From assembly GCA_036262035.1 (NCBI GenBank), contig DATAJS010000018.1, forward strand, positions 1 through 64,000: DNA of 64,000 nt. Direction: 5' to 3'. Shown piece after piece: positions 42,152 to 51,980 of this stretch. This DNA is from Burkholderiales bacterium. GTDB lineage: Bacteria > Pseudomonadota > Gammaproteobacteria > Burkholderiales > SG8-41. Both the position numbers and the translations under genes were made by a program. Numbering within the stretch: the stretch's first letter is position 1; every line of letters begins with the position of its first letter. A model generated the notes under the pieces. That model did not search any database. It was not told the DNA's origin and saw only the letters and a program-made list of their open reading frames with translations.

Positions 42152-42178
42152 CCCGGCCGGGACCGCGAGAGGCGCTTT

Positions 42179-42195
42179 TATACCCTTGGTATAAT
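42179..42195 (+). promoter_or_regulatory. Candidate -10/palindrome upstream of queD
   Basis: TATACC-CTT-GGTATA (42179-42193) is a perfect palindrome ending in TATAAT (42190-42195), 28 bases before the queD ATG. The TATAAT fits a -10 element; no convincing -35 lies 17 bases upstream. The overlap of palindrome and -10 suggests repression, but this is weak evidence. Confidence 0.4.
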
Positions 42196-42222
42196 TTCGC
42201 GCCTTCCGCGACCTGTCCCGCC

Positions 42223-42672
42223 ATGCGCATCACCCGCCGGCTCGAGTTCGACTCGGGCCACCGCATCCCGAACCACCGCAGCCGCTGCCGTCATCTGCAC
42301 GGCCATCGCTATGCGCTCGAAGTGACGCTGACCGGCCCGGTCGTCGCCACGCCCGGCGATCCGCGCGAAGGCATGGTGCTCGACTTCTCGGAGGTGAAGG
42401 CGATCGCCCGGCGCGTGGTGGTCGACGTGTGGGACCACGCGTTTCTCGCATGGCGGGAAGACCAGGCCGTGCTCGATTTCCTGGCGACGATCCCGGACCA
42501 CCGCACGGTCGTCTTCGCCGCGCCGCCGACGGCGGAGCATCTCGCCGAAGCCGCGTTCCGCCTGCTCGAGCCGGCCTACCGCGCCGAATTCGGCAATGCG
42601 CTCACGCTGGAATGCGTGCGCCTCTACGAGACGCCCAACTGCTGGGCGGACGCGCTTCGGTCGGAGCTGTAA
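42223..42672 (+). CDS. queD: 6-carboxytetrahydropterin synthase (QueD/PTPS family)
   Basis: The 149-residue protein begins MRITRRLEFDSGHRIPNHRS and contains the zinc-binding His residues (H13, and HLHGH near 29-33). The catalytic Cys is in SRCRHLHGHRYALE, and VVDVWDHAFLAW and LYETPNCWAD are present. It converts dihydroneopterin triphosphate to carboxytetrahydropterin, the first pterin step of queuosine synthesis. No other que genes are in the window. Confidence 0.9.
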   Translation: MRITRRLEFDSGHRIPNHRSRCRHLHGHRYALEVTLTGPVVATPGDPREGMVLDFSEVKAIARRVVVDVWDHAFLAWREDQAVLDFLATIPDHRTVVFAAPPTAEHLAEAAFRLLEPAYRAEFGNALTLECVRLYETPNCWADALRSEL

Positions 42673-42699
42673 GAACTTATCGTAGAATCGCGGCGGACC

Positions 42700-42789
42700 G
42701 GAGGCGTGGCAGAGTGGTTGAATGCACTGGTCTTGAAAACCAGCAGAGCCGCAAGGTTCTCGTGGGTTCGAATCCTACCGCCTCCGCCA
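42700..42789 (+). tRNA. tRNA-Ser(TGA)
   Basis: GGAGGCGTGGCAGAGTGGTT folds into a 90-base type II tRNA with perfect acceptor stem and encoded CCA. The anticodon loop CTTGAAA gives TGA. It lies 27 bases after queD. Confidence 0.96.
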
Positions 42790-42811
42790 GAGTGACGCGG
42801 CGAACCCGCGG

Positions 42812-43048
42812 TCAGCGCGTAACCAGCCGATCGCCGCGACGATCGACGATCCACGCCAGCGCGTACGTGATCGCGAGCACGATGACCGATGCCGCGCCGA
42901 GCACGCCGAACACGGCGAGCGCGTTCTCGGCCTCGCTCAAAAAAGTGGCTACCGCGGCATAAGTAAAGATGAGACCCGCAACCGTCCAGCCTATCGACCT
43001 GATGATCGTCGCGACGCGGCGCAGCCGCATGCAGTCGACCCATGCCAT
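42812..43048 (-). CDS. Small two-helix membrane protein
   Basis: The 78-residue product begins MAWVDCMRLRRVATIIRSIG and has two hydrophobic segments at about 17-37 and 45-67. It ends in a basic tail (DRRGDRLVTR). A strong GAGGGGGGAG site precedes the ATG, which decides the start. It is not recognised as a named family and has no coupled neighbour. Function is unknown. Confidence 0.65.
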   Translation of the reverse strand: MAWVDCMRLRRVATIIRSIGWTVAGLIFTYAAVATFLSEAENALAVFGVLGAASVIVLAITYALAWIVDRRGDRLVTR

Positions 43049-43112
43049 TGCTCCCCCCTCGTGTCTCTGCTTATCGGCGAGTGCGACGCAACATGATCGC
43101 ATAAAACCCCGC

Positions 43113-43460
43113 TTGCGAGAGGGGAAGAGATCACGGATTGCAAGCCCTGCCGCCGCCCGCCGCCTGCTCTGGCTGGCCGCCGCGGCGGCGGCCCTCGCAG
43201 GGTGCGCCAGTGTCCCCGGCGAGACGGTGGCCCCGATGAGTGTGCGCCGCGACGTGAGCGCGCGGGTGCTCGACCAGGCGGGCCGCGAGAAGCCCGAGTG
43301 CAAGCGACTCAAGCTCGTCGACACCGAAGTGCTGGAGGTCCACCCCGACGGCAAGGTCGCGGAGGAACGCTGGACGGTCGACCGCTGCGACGAGCGCGTC
43401 GGTTTCCGCGTGGGCTATCCGGCCAGGGCCGGAGCGGCCTCGGTCAAGCGCGAGCCCTGA
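43113..43460 (+). CDS. Putative small lipoprotein
   Basis: A plus-strand frame contains [20 protein letters not shown], a clear lipoprotein signal with LAGC lipobox, and continues to a soluble 80-residue part with two further Cys. No ATG lies in frame; a TTG at 43113 was taken as start and an ATT at 43137 near GGGGAAGAG is the alternative, so the N-terminus is uncertain. The family is not recognised. It should be anchored in the inner or outer membrane. Confidence 0.6.
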   Translation: MREGKRSRIASPAAARRLLWLAAAAAALAGCASVPGETVAPMSVRRDVSARVLDQAGREKPECKRLKLVDTEVLEVHPDGKVAEERWTVDRCDERVGFRVGYPARAGAASVKREP

Positions 43461-43602
43461 CCATTGCCATTCATAATGCCGTCGCGCCAGGGACTTACCG
43501 GCTGAACTTCGCACGGCGCCGCAACGCTTTCGTTGCAACTTTAGGCCGCTGCCGATAGTCTTACCGGCACTGCGACACACCACACGGAAGGGAGATCCTC
43601 GA

Positions 43603-44298
43603 ATGCAACCCGAACTTCAGCCCCGCGGCGCATACTCCGGCGCGGTAGCGGTCGGCACCGAACAGCAGCGCGTCCTGCGCAACACCTACCTGATGCTTGC
43701 CGTCACGATGATCCCGACGGTCATCGGCGCGATGGTGGGCATGAGCACCGCCGGCCTCATTCTGCAGCACCCGATCGTCACCTCGCTCGTGATGCTCGCG
43801 GTCGTGATCGGGCTTCAGTTCGCGATCGCGGCCAACCGCAACAGCGGGATCGGCGTTGCGCTGCTCCTGCTGATGACTTTCATCCTGGGCTGGTGGCTGG
43901 GCCCCCTGCTCACCGTGGCCCTGTCGCTGCGTAACGGTCCTCAGCTCGTCGGCCTTGCCGCCGGCGGCACCGGCGTCATCATGTTCGCGATGGCGACCAT
44001 CGCGACGACGACCAAGCGCGACTTCTCCTTCATGGGCAAGTTCCTGTTCATCGGCATGATCGTGCTGCTGGTCGCAATGCTCGCCAACATGTTCCTGCAG
44101 ATCCCGGCGCTCGCGCTGACGATCTCGGCGCTGGTGATCGTGGTGTTCTCGCTGTTCCTGCTCCACGACGTGAGCCGCATCGTGAACGGCGGCGAGACCA
44201 ACTACATCATGGCGACGACCGGCGTCTACATGAGCCTCTTCAACATCTTCGCCAACCTGCTGCAGCTCCTCATGGCGCTGATGGGCGAAAGAGACTGA
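43603..44298 (+). CDS. Bax inhibitor-1 (BI-1/YccA) family membrane protein
   Basis: The 231-residue protein has seven hydrophobic helices and the BI-1 C-terminal block SLFLLHDVSRIVNGGETNYI, MATTGVYMSLFNIFANLLQL. A charged N-terminus (EQQRVLRNTYLMLAVTMIPT) precedes the first helix. In Escherichia coli the YccA homologue interacts with FtsH; the exact role here is not known. GGGAGATCCTCG precedes the ATG. A strong terminator follows at 44313. Confidence 0.93.
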   Translation: MQPELQPRGAYSGAVAVGTEQQRVLRNTYLMLAVTMIPTVIGAMVGMSTAGLILQHPIVTSLVMLAVVIGLQFAIAANRNSGIGVALLLLMTFILGWWLGPLLTVALSLRNGPQLVGLAAGGTGVIMFAMATIATTTKRDFSFMGKFLFIGMIVLLVAMLANMFLQIPALALTISALVIVVFSLFLLHDVSRIVNGGETNYIMATTGVYMSLFNIFANLLQLLMALMGERD

Positions 44299-44312
44299 CC
44301 GTGTCTGCGTAA

Positions 44313-44340
44313 CAAAAAGGGCGCTTCGGCGCCCTTTTTG
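44313..44340 (+). terminator. Rho-independent terminator of the BI-1 gene
   Basis: CAAAAAGGGCGC-TTCG-GCGCCCTTTTTG is a 12-bp stem with a stable UUCG tetraloop and flanking A and T tracts. It works in both directions and can also end transcription from the convergent rlmD. Confidence 0.9.
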
Positions 44341-44341
44341 T

Positions 44342-44396
44342 TTCCCTTCACGTTTCACGTTTCACCCTTCACCCTTCCCCGTTCACCCGTTCACGC
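44342..44396. repeat. Heptamer tandem array at the rlmD 3' end
   Basis: Read on the minus strand, about seven units of GTGAANN type follow each other (GTGAACG, GTGAACG, then GTGAAGG twice and GTGAAAC twice), with slight length slips. The TGA stop of rlmD (44391-44393) is part of the first unit. There is no inverted partner here. Confidence 0.8.
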
Positions 44397-45716
44397 TTTT
44401 TCAAAAAGCGCCATCGATTCGACGTGCGCCGTCTGCGGAAACATGTTCACCGCGCCGGCAGCCTTGAACTCGTAGCCTTTCACGCCGACCAGCACCGCCG
44501 CGTCGCGCGCCAGGGTCGCCGGGTTGCAGGAGACGTAGACGATGCGCTGCGGCGCGTCGTCGCCCAGCGCCTTGACGAGCTCCATCGCGCCGTCGCGCGG
44601 CGGGTCGATCAGCATGCGGTCGAAGCGTCCGAGCGCGGCCAGCCCCGCTTCGTCGATCTCGAAGAGATTCATCGCCGCGAAGTGCGTGCGCTCGGCGAGC
44701 CCGTTGCGCGCGGCGTTCGCGGCCGCTCGCGCGACCAGCGTCTCGCTGCCTTCGACGCCGACCACTTCGGCGCCCGAGCGCGCGATGGGCAGCGAGAAGT
44801 TGCCGAGGCCGCAGAACATGTCCGCGACGCGCTCACCCGGTCGGGGCGCGAGCAGCGACAGGGCACGGCGCACGAGCACGCGGTTGACCGCGTGATTCAC
44901 CTGCGTGAAATCGGTCGGCTCGAAGTAGATGCGCACGTCGAACTCGGGCAGCGCGTAATGCAGGTCCGGGCCTTCAATCGGGTGGAAAGGCTTCGCGGTA
45001 TGCGGCCCTCCGGGCTGGAGGTAGATGCAGACGCTGTGCTCGTCGGCGAAGGCGCGCAGCACCGCTTCGTCCGCGGGCGTCAGCGGCTCGAGCACGCGCA
45101 ACACCAGCACGTCCGCGCCCTCGCCGATCGACAGCTCGATCTGCGGCAGGCGCTGGCGTATCGAGAGCTTGCCGACGAGCTCGCGCAAACGGGGCAACAG
45201 CGCCGAGATGCGCGCCGGCACCACCTCGCAGGAGAGCATGTCCGCGACGTAGCTGCTGCGCTTCTCGTGGAAGCCGACCAGCACGCCGCCTTTCTTGGGC
45301 ACGTCACGCACGGTAAAGCGCGCGCGATGGCGGTATTGCCATGGATCGCCGCGTATGGGCGACAGGATCTGCTGCGGCCTCACCTTGCCGATGTGCCACA
45401 GCGCGTCCTCGAGCACGCGCTGCTTGACCGCGACCTGGGTCGCGAAATCCACGTGCTGCTGCGCGCAGCCGCCGCAGCGGCCGAAGTACGCGCAGCGCGG
45501 CGTCGTCCGCGCCGCAGACGGCTCGAGCACGTCCTGCACGTGTCCGATCTCGAACGACGGCTTCTTGCGGAAGATCGACGCGGTGACGAGCTCGCCCGGC
45601 AGCCCGCCTTCGACGAAGATGGTCTTGCCTTCACGGCGCGCGATGCCGCGCCCTTCCTGATCGAGCGATTCGATGCGCAGCGGCTGCGCGGCTTGCGGGG
45701 CTGGTGACTTGGGCAC
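44391..45716 (-). CDS. rlmD: 23S rRNA (uracil-1939-C5)-methyltransferase RlmD
   Basis: The 441-residue protein begins with a TRAM domain ([20 protein letters not shown]). An iron-sulphur cluster region [14 protein letters not shown], with a further Cys after it, follows. The SAM-binding [12 protein letters not shown] and the catalytic [13 protein letters not shown] are present. It methylates U1939 of 23S rRNA using a 4Fe-4S-containing fold. The stop codon is formed by the first heptamer unit of the adjacent array. It is transcribed in the same direction as the exonuclease gene 39 bases upstream. Confidence 0.95.
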   Translation of the reverse strand: MPKSPAPQAAQPLRIESLDQEGRGIARREGKTIFVEGGLPGELVTASIFRKKPSFEIGHVQDVLEPSAARTTPRCAYFGRCGGCAQQHVDFATQVAVKQRVLEDALWHIGKVRPQQILSPIRGDPWQYRHRARFTVRDVPKKGGVLVGFHEKRSSYVADMLSCEVVPARISALLPRLRELVGKLSIRQRLPQIELSIGEGADVLVLRVLEPLTPADEAVLRAFADEHSVCIYLQPGGPHTAKPFHPIEGPDLHYALPEFDVRIYFEPTDFTQVNHAVNRVLVRRALSLLAPRPGERVADMFCGLGNFSLPIARSGAEVVGVEGSETLVARAAANAARNGLAERTHFAAMNLFEIDEAGLAALGRFDRMLIDPPRDGAMELVKALGDDAPQRIVYVSCNPATLARDAAVLVGVKGYEFKAAGAVNMFPQTAHVESMALFEKA

Positions 45717-45755
45717 GGGAAGGGACGATCGAAGGCGCGGTGAAACGCGCGGCGG

Positions 45756-46526
45756 CTAGCTCTGCCAGTGAGACAGGAACTCCTGCCAATGGCGTTCCGG
45801 GCTGCGCGCCAGCGTCGCGCGCACCGCGTCCACCTGCGCGCTGTGCTGCTCCGCGGTCAGCGTGCCGCGCATCGCCTGGAAGCGCAGGAAGACGAGGTAG
45901 GTGTTGACGACGTCGGTCTCGCAGTAGTTGCGGACATCCTGGATGCGCCCCTGCTCGAACGCTTCCCACACCTGCGAGCCGTCCATCCCGAGCTTGCCGG
46001 GCAGCCCGAGAAGCTGCGCGATCTCGTCGAGCGGCGCCACCGCCCTCCCCTGGTACAGCGAGAGCAGGTCCATCACGTCGCAGTGGCGCATGTGATAGCG
46101 GCTGATGTAGTTGTTGTACCGGAACTCGCGGTCGTCGTCGCCGGTGTCCCAGTAGCGCGGCGCGCGCACCGAATGGATGAGGCCGCGGTAGTGCAGCACC
46201 GGCAGGTCGAAGCCCGCGCCGTTCCACGACACGAGCTGCGGGGTGTATTTCTCGATGCCGTCGAAAAAGCGCTGGATGATCTCGCCTTCGCTCTCCCCGC
46301 CCAGCGACCACACGCGAAAAGCGTCGCGATCGGACAGCGCGCACGAGATGGCGACCACGCGATGCAGGTGCAGCGGCAGGAAGTCGTGGCCGACCGCCTG
46401 CCGGCGAAGCTGGAACGCCATCGCCGCCACCTGCGCGTCGGGCACGTCCGGCGCGACGCCGTGCAGCTTGCGCACGCCCGCGACGTCCGGGACGGTCTCG
46501 ATGTCGAAGACGAGGACCGGGCTCAC
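45756..46526 (-). CDS. 3'-5' exonuclease (predicted PolB-associated exonuclease-like)
   Basis: The 256-residue protein starts at GTG, overlapping the upstream stop as GTGA. LVFDIETVPDVAG provides the DEDD ExoI acidic pair, LVSWNGAGFDLPVLHYR the ExoII motif, and YCETDVVNTYLVFLRF the ExoIII motif. This is the DNA_pol_B_exo2 type of proofreading-like exonuclease. It probably acts on single-strand DNA, but the exact role is unknown. It lies downstream of the ydbH-ynbE-ydbL operon. Confidence 0.85.
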   Translation of the reverse strand: MSPVLVFDIETVPDVAGVRKLHGVAPDVPDAQVAAMAFQLRRQAVGHDFLPLHLHRVVAISCALSDRDAFRVWSLGGESEGEIIQRFFDGIEKYTPQLVSWNGAGFDLPVLHYRGLIHSVRAPRYWDTGDDDREFRYNNYISRYHMRHCDVMDLLSLYQGRAVAPLDEIAQLLGLPGKLGMDGSQVWEAFEQGRIQDVRNYCETDVVNTYLVFLRFQAMRGTLTAEQHSAQVDAVRATLARSPERHWQEFLSHWQS

Positions 46527-46954
46527 TGCTTCCTGACCCACTCTCCGTTCGCGCCCTGGTACCACCAGCCGGGCTTCGCGCGATCGATCCAGCGCTGCGC
46601 GAACGTCGCGCGGATCTCGTTCTCCCATTCGGGGTGGCCGTTGGCGCGCGCGATCTCGCGATAGAGCGCCGACAGGTCCTGGTTGCTTTCGGCAACGAGC
46701 GCATTGACTTGCGCGCGTTGCGCGAGCGGGACGAGAGCGGCGTCGCGCAGGGCGACGTTGCCGTCGCGCGTGAGGCCGATCGCGCCGTTCGCGTACAGCG
46801 GCGCGAGCTGCTGCTGGTAGCGTTCGCGCATGCTCTTGCGCAGGCTGGCGATCGCCGGCGTGTCGATCTGCAGGTTGGCCTGCGCATAAACCGCGCCGGA
46901 CAGCGCGAGCAGGACCGCGAGCAGCACGGCGTTGCGTCGGTTGAACGGGATCAT
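46523..46954 (-). CDS. ydbL: YdbL-like periplasmic protein (DUF1318)
   Basis: The 143-residue protein has a signal peptide (MIPFNRRNAVLLAVLLALSG). A DUF1318-type domain follows (LYANGAIGLTRDGNVALRDA, VNALVAESNQDLSALYREIA). YdbL accompanies YdbH and YnbE in enterobacteria, where it influences the YdbH-YnbE intermembrane bridge. It is the third gene of the unit here, and its stop overlaps the exonuclease start. Confidence 0.85.
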   Translation of the reverse strand: MIPFNRRNAVLLAVLLALSGAVYAQANLQIDTPAIASLRKSMRERYQQQLAPLYANGAIGLTRDGNVALRDAALVPLAQRAQVNALVAESNQDLSALYREIARANGHPEWENEIRATFAQRWIDRAKPGWWYQGANGEWVRKQ

Positions 46955-46967
46955 CGGTCGTCGTCCT

Positions 46968-47162
46968 CTACTGCGCGGCGGGCTTGGCGGGCGCGGGCTT
47001 CACGTTCGGCTTCGAGCCGTCGGGCTGCAGCTGCCACACTTCGTCGATGATGCGGTCGGCCGCGCGCTCCGCGGCCGCTGCGGGGAAATAGATGTTGATG
47101 GTGACGCACGCGGCGAGCGCCGTTGCGGCTACGATGGCTGCGGATGTCGCGACGCGGCGCAT
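46968..47162 (-). CDS. ynbE: YnbE-like lipoprotein
   Basis: The 64-residue product starts MRRVATSAAIVAATALAACV with a lipobox Cys at residue 19. The strongly conserved CVTINIYFPAAAAERAADRI is the hallmark of YnbE. It should sit in the outer membrane and dock the end of YdbH. It lies 17 bases downstream of ydbH and 13 bases upstream of ydbL. Confidence 0.88.
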   Translation of the reverse strand: MRRVATSAAIVAATALAACVTINIYFPAAAAERAADRIIDEVWQLQPDGSKPNVKPAPAKPAAQ

Positions 47163-47179
47163 GCGAACGGTTCTCAGAG

Positions 47180-49156
47180 TTAACGAACGATGGGTTTGAC
47201 GTTGTCCTGCGTGATGCGCTTCAGGCGATCGACGAGCTCACGCCAATTGACGGCGCGATTGTAGCCGATGACCGAAATCGCCGGAATGCCGCCGCCCTTG
47301 ACGATCACGTAGCCCTGCGGCGCGCGCTCGATGCCGTCCATCTCGCAGACCCCGTTGCGCAACCGGCACGACAGTCCCAGCCGCTCGTAGCCGAACTGGT
47401 CGAAGAAGCGCAGGAGGCTCCGCTGTATCGCGGCGGCGGCGCCCGCGCCGCCGAGGGCGGAGATATTCTGCACGGCGCGCTGGCTGATCTTCCGCGGGTA
47501 ATCGCCGGGGCTGCTCGACAGCGTCGCGTCGAACCGCACCGGCTGCCAGCTCGAAAGCTCCAGTCCCGCGACCCGCGCGTCGATGCGGCCGGTGATGGTG
47601 CCGAAGTCGAACGTGCGCGTGAGCAGCTCGAGGTCGAGCGCTTTCATCTCGATGTCGGCGCCGAGCCGCGGCGCGCGGCCGAAAGGCTCGACCAGCTCGA
47701 GCCTGGAGACCGCGATGTCGCCGTCGAACGCCTCGATCTTCAGCGTGCCGTCCATCGACAGCGCGTGGCGCCGATAGCGCACCTCGGGGATCGAGCCCGC
47801 GAGCGTGCCGTACATCGTCGGCAGCTGAAGCGCCTGCGACAGCCGATCCATGGAGATCGGCTGCAGCTCTCCCGCGAAGCGCCAGCGCCATCCCTCGGGC
47901 GTGGTGCCGGCGACGAAATCGCGAAGCTCCAGCGCGCCGTCGAGCAGCGGCACGCGCACCGCGGCGATGACGATGCTGTTGGTGCGCACCCGCAGCGGGA
48001 TGCGCATCGCGCCGATGGGCAGCTTGAACACCTCGGCGCCTTTCACGGTCACCTCGACAGTGCTCTGCTCGCCGCGGCGCCAGGGGACGCGGCCACTGAC
48101 CCCGAAGACGCCGAAGCGCCGCTCGCGCTTGTCCTCGAACGAGACGCCGAAGAGCTCGGCATCGACCGCCCGCACCTCGCCGCCGGAGATCGCCACGCTC
48201 GCCGTGATCTCCCCTTCGGCGCGCAGGTCCGACAGCGCCGTGCCTTCGAGCAGCGGTTTGAGGATGCGATCGTAGATCGCGCCGGCCTTGAGCCTCGCAC
48301 CGCTCGCGTGCGCTTCGACGAGCGCGCCCCTGGTGTGATCCCAGCGGGCGTCGAGCTTCACCTGTCCGATTCCCGGAAGGTCGAGCGTGCCCGAGCGCAC
48401 CTCGGTGCGGCCGGCGGCCGTGGCGCCGGCGAGCGCGAGGCGCTGGCCGCTGCCGCTGACAAAAAACGGCGTCCAGAACACGTCCCCGGCGCGCCACTCA
48501 ACGGTGGCCGTCCACGTCCACGCATCGTTCCTGCGCGACGCATCGAGATCGAGGGCGGCGGCGATCTTCTCGCCTGCATGCAGCCCGCTGGCGTCGGCGA
48601 AACCGACGCCGTCGAGGGTCACGCGCCCCTTCGCGCGAGAGCCGCGAAGCTGCAGCGTGCCGGTCGCACGGCCGGCGGTCAGCTTCGGCGCATCCTTCGG
48701 CAGGAACGCGGCGAAGCGCCCGAGGCTCGCGTTTTCGACCTTCGCGTCGATGGTCGTATCGGCGCCCTTCAGCGTGCCTGCGGCGTGCCAGGTCTCGCCG
48801 CGCTCGAATTTCGCTTCGAGGGTGAAATCGCGCGTCGCGGTGACGTAGGAAAAGCTGATCGGTATCCTGCCGCCCGCGTCGAGCACGCCCTTCGTGCACG
48901 CGAGGCGGCCGCGCGCGGCGGCGAAATCGGCGCAGGTGAGCTTCACGTTGCGCCATTCGCGTCCCGCTGCCGTGAGGCGGTCGACGGACAGCGCGAGCTC
49001 GCGCCAGCCTTTGCCTGCAAGGCGAGCGCGCACGCCGCGCGCGCTCAAGCCGGGAGATTCGAGATCGGCGATGGACAGCGTGAGCTCAGCCGAATGCGCG
49101 ATCCACGCGGCGGTGAGCGCCGCGGCCGCGGACGCAAGGACGATGACCCTGCGCAC
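47180..49156 (-). CDS. ydbH: YdbH-family intermembrane lipid transport protein (AsmA/TamB-like)
   Basis: The 658-residue protein has an N-terminal signal-anchor (MRRVIVLASAAAALTAAWIA). A long beta-rich periplasmic region follows, typical of the bridge-forming YdbH/YhdP/TamB group. Near the C-terminus is VKGGGIPAISVIGYNRAVNW, conserved in YdbH. These proteins carry phospholipids from the inner to the outer membrane. The order ydbH-ynbE-ydbL matches Escherichia coli, which strengthens all three calls. It starts 6 bases after the cysM end. Confidence 0.87.
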   Translation of the reverse strand: MRRVIVLASAAAALTAAWIAHSAELTLSIADLESPGLSARGVRARLAGKGWRELALSVDRLTAAGREWRNVKLTCADFAAARGRLACTKGVLDAGGRIPISFSYVTATRDFTLEAKFERGETWHAAGTLKGADTTIDAKVENASLGRFAAFLPKDAPKLTAGRATGTLQLRGSRAKGRVTLDGVGFADASGLHAGEKIAAALDLDASRRNDAWTWTATVEWRAGDVFWTPFFVSGSGQRLALAGATAAGRTEVRSGTLDLPGIGQVKLDARWDHTRGALVEAHASGARLKAGAIYDRILKPLLEGTALSDLRAEGEITASVAISGGEVRAVDAELFGVSFEDKRERRFGVFGVSGRVPWRRGEQSTVEVTVKGAEVFKLPIGAMRIPLRVRTNSIVIAAVRVPLLDGALELRDFVAGTTPEGWRWRFAGELQPISMDRLSQALQLPTMYGTLAGSIPEVRYRRHALSMDGTLKIEAFDGDIAVSRLELVEPFGRAPRLGADIEMKALDLELLTRTFDFGTITGRIDARVAGLELSSWQPVRFDATLSSSPGDYPRKISQRAVQNISALGGAGAAAAIQRSLLRFFDQFGYERLGLSCRLRNGVCEMDGIERAPQGYVIVKGGGIPAISVIGYNRAVNWRELVDRLKRITQDNVKPIVR

Positions 49157-49162
49157 GCGGCG

Positions 49163-50047
49163 TCACGCCGGGAACACGCCCGTCGAGAGATAGCGGTCGC
49201 CGCGATCGCACACGATGAACACGATCACCGCGTTCTCGACTTCCTTCGACACCTGGAGCGCGGTCCACAACGCGCCGCCCGACGAGATGCCGGCGAAGAT
49301 GCCTTCCTCGCGCGCGAGCCGCCGCGCCATCTCCTCCGCGTCGTACTGCGAGACTTCGACCATGCGGTCGATGCGCTTCCAGTCGCAGATCGACGGCACG
49401 TAGGCTTCGGGCCACTTGCGGATGCCGGGGATGTTGGAGCCTTCGGACGGCTCGCAGCCGACGACCTGGATCTCCGGGTTCTGTTCCTTCAGGTAGTGCG
49501 ACACCCCCATGATCGTGCCGGTCGTGCCCATGCTGCTCACGAAATGGGTGATCTTGCCCTCGGTGTCGCGCCAGATCTCGGGTCCCGTGCCTTCGTAGTG
49601 CGACAGCGGGTTGTCGGCGTTGGCGAACTGGTCGAGGATCACGCCCTTGCCTTCGTCGCGCATCTTCTCGGCGATGTCGCGCGCCATCTCCATGCCGCCT
49701 TCCTTGGGTGTCAGCACGAACTGCGCGCCGAACGCGCCCATGGTCTGGCGGCGCTCGATGGAGAGGTGCTCGGGCATGACGAGGATCATCCTGTAGCCCA
49801 TCATCGCAGCGCACATCGCCAGCGCGATGCCGGTATTGCCGCTCGTCGGCTCGATCAGCGTGTCGCCGGGCTTGATGTCGCCGCGCTCCTGCGCGCGCTT
49901 GATCATCGACAGCGCCGGGCGGTCCTTCACCGATCCCGCGGGGTTGTTGCCTTCGAGCTTGGCGAGGACGACGTTGCTCGTCTCTCCGGGCATGCGTTTG
50001 AGGCGCACGAGCGGCGTGTTGCCGACGAAATCTTCGAGGGTGTTCAT
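49163..50047 (-). CDS. cysM: Cysteine synthase B (O-acetylserine sulfhydrylase CysM)
   Basis: The 294-residue PLP enzyme begins [20 protein letters not shown]. The PLP lysine is in [35 protein letters not shown] and [16 protein letters not shown] are conserved, and the basic region [20 protein letters not shown] is typical of CysM. It makes cysteine from O-acetylserine and sulphide or thiosulphate. The ATG overlaps the hldD stop as ATGA. Confidence 0.93.
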   Translation of the reverse strand: MNTLEDFVGNTPLVRLKRMPGETSNVVLAKLEGNNPAGSVKDRPALSMIKRAQERGDIKPGDTLIEPTSGNTGIALAMCAAMMGYRMILVMPEHLSIERRQTMGAFGAQFVLTPKEGGMEMARDIAEKMRDEGKGVILDQFANADNPLSHYEGTGPEIWRDTEGKITHFVSSMGTTGTIMGVSHYLKEQNPEIQVVGCEPSEGSNIPGIRKWPEAYVPSICDWKRIDRMVEVSQYDAEEMARRLAREEGIFAGISSGGALWTALQVSKEVENAVIVFIVCDRGDRYLSTGVFPA

Positions 50048-51048
50048 TGAGCCGCACGCTCCAGAAGTTGGTCGCAGTAGCGTTGTACGCCCTGCTCTAC
50101 CGTGAGAAAGGAATTGGCATACCCGGCGGCTCTCAGGCCTCCTATATCGGCCTGGGTGAAGCTCTGGTAGCGGCCCTTCAGGTCTTCGGGGAACGGGATG
50201 TAGTGGATGATGCCCTGCAACTGCATCTCGCGTAAGGCGAGCGGCGCATCGCCGGCGGCCGCGCGGCACGCGTTCACGGTGGCCACCGCCACGTCGTTGA
50301 AGCTTTGCGCCGCGCCGGTCCCGGCGTTGTAGATGCCGGCGACGTCGGGGTGGTCGAGGAAGAAGAGATTGATCTTCACGATGTCCTCGACCGACACGAA
50401 GTCGCGCCGCTGCTCGCCCTCGCCGTAGCCGCCGCTGCCTTCGAAGAGCTGAACAAAGCCGTTGGCGCGGTACTGGTTGAAGAAGTGACAGGCGACCGAA
50501 GACATGCGGCCCTTGTGCTGCTCGCGGTCGCCGTAGACGTTGAAGTAGCGCAGTCCCACGACCTGCGCGCTGTGCTCGCCGGCGCTGCGGCGCACGTACT
50601 GGTCGAACAGCAGCTTCGAATAGCCGTAGACGTTGAGCGGCACTTCGGCCTCGGGCGTTTCGCGGAAGATGGTGCGCGCGCCGTAGACCGCCGCCGACGA
50701 CGCGTAGATGAACGGCGCCGATTCCTCGATACAGTAGTGCAGCAGCGCCTTGGAGTACTCGTAGTTGGTGCGCATCATCAGGCGCCCGTCGCGCTCGGTG
50801 GTGTCCGAGATCGCGCCTTCGTGCAGCACCGCATCGACCGCGTCCTGGAACTTGCCCTGCTGCACCGCCTCGATGAACTCGTCCTTGTCGACGTAATCGG
50901 CGATCTCGAGGTCCGCGAGATTGACGAACTTGTCGCCGTGCGTGAGATCGTCGACCGCGATGATGTCCGAGATGCCGCGCTCGTTGAGACCCTTGACGAT
51001 GTTGGAGCCGATGAAACCGGCGGCGCCGGTGACCACGTAATACGCCAC
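50044..51048 (-). CDS. hldD: ADP-L-glycero-D-manno-heptose-6-epimerase
   Basis: The 334-residue protein has the NAD(P)-binding [15 protein letters not shown] at the N-terminus and the SDR active site [26 protein letters not shown] and [20 protein letters not shown] are characteristic of HldD/RfaD. It makes the heptose precursor of the lipopolysaccharide inner core. It follows the heptose-kinase gene and precedes cysM, as in many betaproteobacteria. Confidence 0.95.
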   Translation of the reverse strand: MAYYVVTGAAGFIGSNIVKGLNERGISDIIAVDDLTHGDKFVNLADLEIADYVDKDEFIEAVQQGKFQDAVDAVLHEGAISDTTERDGRLMMRTNYEYSKALLHYCIEESAPFIYASSAAVYGARTIFRETPEAEVPLNVYGYSKLLFDQYVRRSAGEHSAQVVGLRYFNVYGDREQHKGRMSSVACHFFNQYRANGFVQLFEGSGGYGEGEQRRDFVSVEDIVKINLFFLDHPDVAGIYNAGTGAAQSFNDVAVATVNACRAAAGDAPLALREMQLQGIIHYIPFPEDLKGRYQSFTQADIGGLRAAGYANSFLTVEQGVQRYCDQLLERAAQ

Positions 51049-51053
51049 TTCTC

Positions 51054-51980
51054 TTACCTCTGCTCGAATAGCTCGTGCGGATGGACCACCGCGGTGCCGA
51101 ACTTGCCGACGACGATGCCCGCGGCGCGGTTCGCGAGTTCGACCGCCGCTTCCATGCTTTCGCCGCGCCCCAATGCGAATGCGACCGTGGCGATGACGGT
51201 ATCGCCGGCGCCGCTCACGTCGAAGACTTCCCGCGCCTGCGCTGCGACGTGCAGCCGTGCGCGGCCGTTGTAGAGCGTCATGCCTTCCTCGCTGCGGGTG
51301 ACGAGCAGCGCGCCGAGCCTGAGCTTCTTGATGAGGCCGCGCGCCTTGCGCGTGAGGTCGGCCTCGGTCTTCCAGCTTCCGGCGACCTCGCGGAGCTCGG
51401 CGCGATTCGGCGTGACGATGGAAGCAAAGCGATAGCGCGTGTAATCGTCGCCCTTGGGATCGACGAGCACCGGCTTCCGCGCCTCGCGCGCGAGCCGGAT
51501 CATGCTCGTGATGTGCGCGAGGCCGCCTTTGCCGTAATCCGAGAGTATCACCGCGTCGGCCGAAGGCAGGAGGCGCTGGAAGTCGCGCATCTTGGAGGCG
51601 AGCGCCTCGTGTCCGGGCGTGGTCTCGAAATCGATGCGCACGAGCTGCTGGCGGCGGCCGATGACGCGCAGCTTGATCGTGGTCTGCACCCCGCGATCGG
51701 TCTGGAGCTGCGCCGACACGCCGTCGGTCTTCAGGAGCTTGCGCAAGGTCGCGCCCGCCTCGTCGGGCCCCACGACCGAGAGCAGGATCGCCTCGGCGCC
51801 GAGCGCCGCGACGTTGCGCGCGACGTTCGCGGCGCCGCCCGGACGCTCTTCGGTGCGGTCGACCTTGACCACCGGCACCGGCGCTTCGGGCGAGATGCGC
51901 CCTACTTCCCCGAACCAGTAGCGGTCGAGCATGACGTCGCCGACGATGAGCACGCGCGGCTTGCGGGCGGCGCGCTTCAT
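51054..51980 (-). CDS. rfaE1: D-glycero-beta-D-manno-heptose-7-phosphate kinase (HldE N-terminal domain type, RfaE1)
   Basis: The 308-residue ribokinase-family protein begins [40 protein letters not shown] is the sugar-binding motif and [20 protein letters not shown] the catalytic Asp motif. It phosphorylates heptose-7-phosphate at C1. Only the kinase half of the bifunctional HldE is present; the cytidylyltransferase half must be elsewhere, as is usual in betaproteobacteria. The ATG overlaps the pyrF stop. Confidence 0.93.
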   Translation of the reverse strand: MKRAARKPRVLIVGDVMLDRYWFGEVGRISPEAPVPVVKVDRTEERPGGAANVARNVAALGAEAILLSVVGPDEAGATLRKLLKTDGVSAQLQTDRGVQTTIKLRVIGRRQQLVRIDFETTPGHEALASKMRDFQRLLPSADAVILSDYGKGGLAHITSMIRLAREARKPVLVDPKGDDYTRYRFASIVTPNRAELREVAGSWKTEADLTRKARGLIKKLRLGALLVTRSEEGMTLYNGRARLHVAAQAREVFDVSGAGDTVIATVAFALGRGESMEAAVELANRAAGIVVGKFGTAVVHPHELFEQR

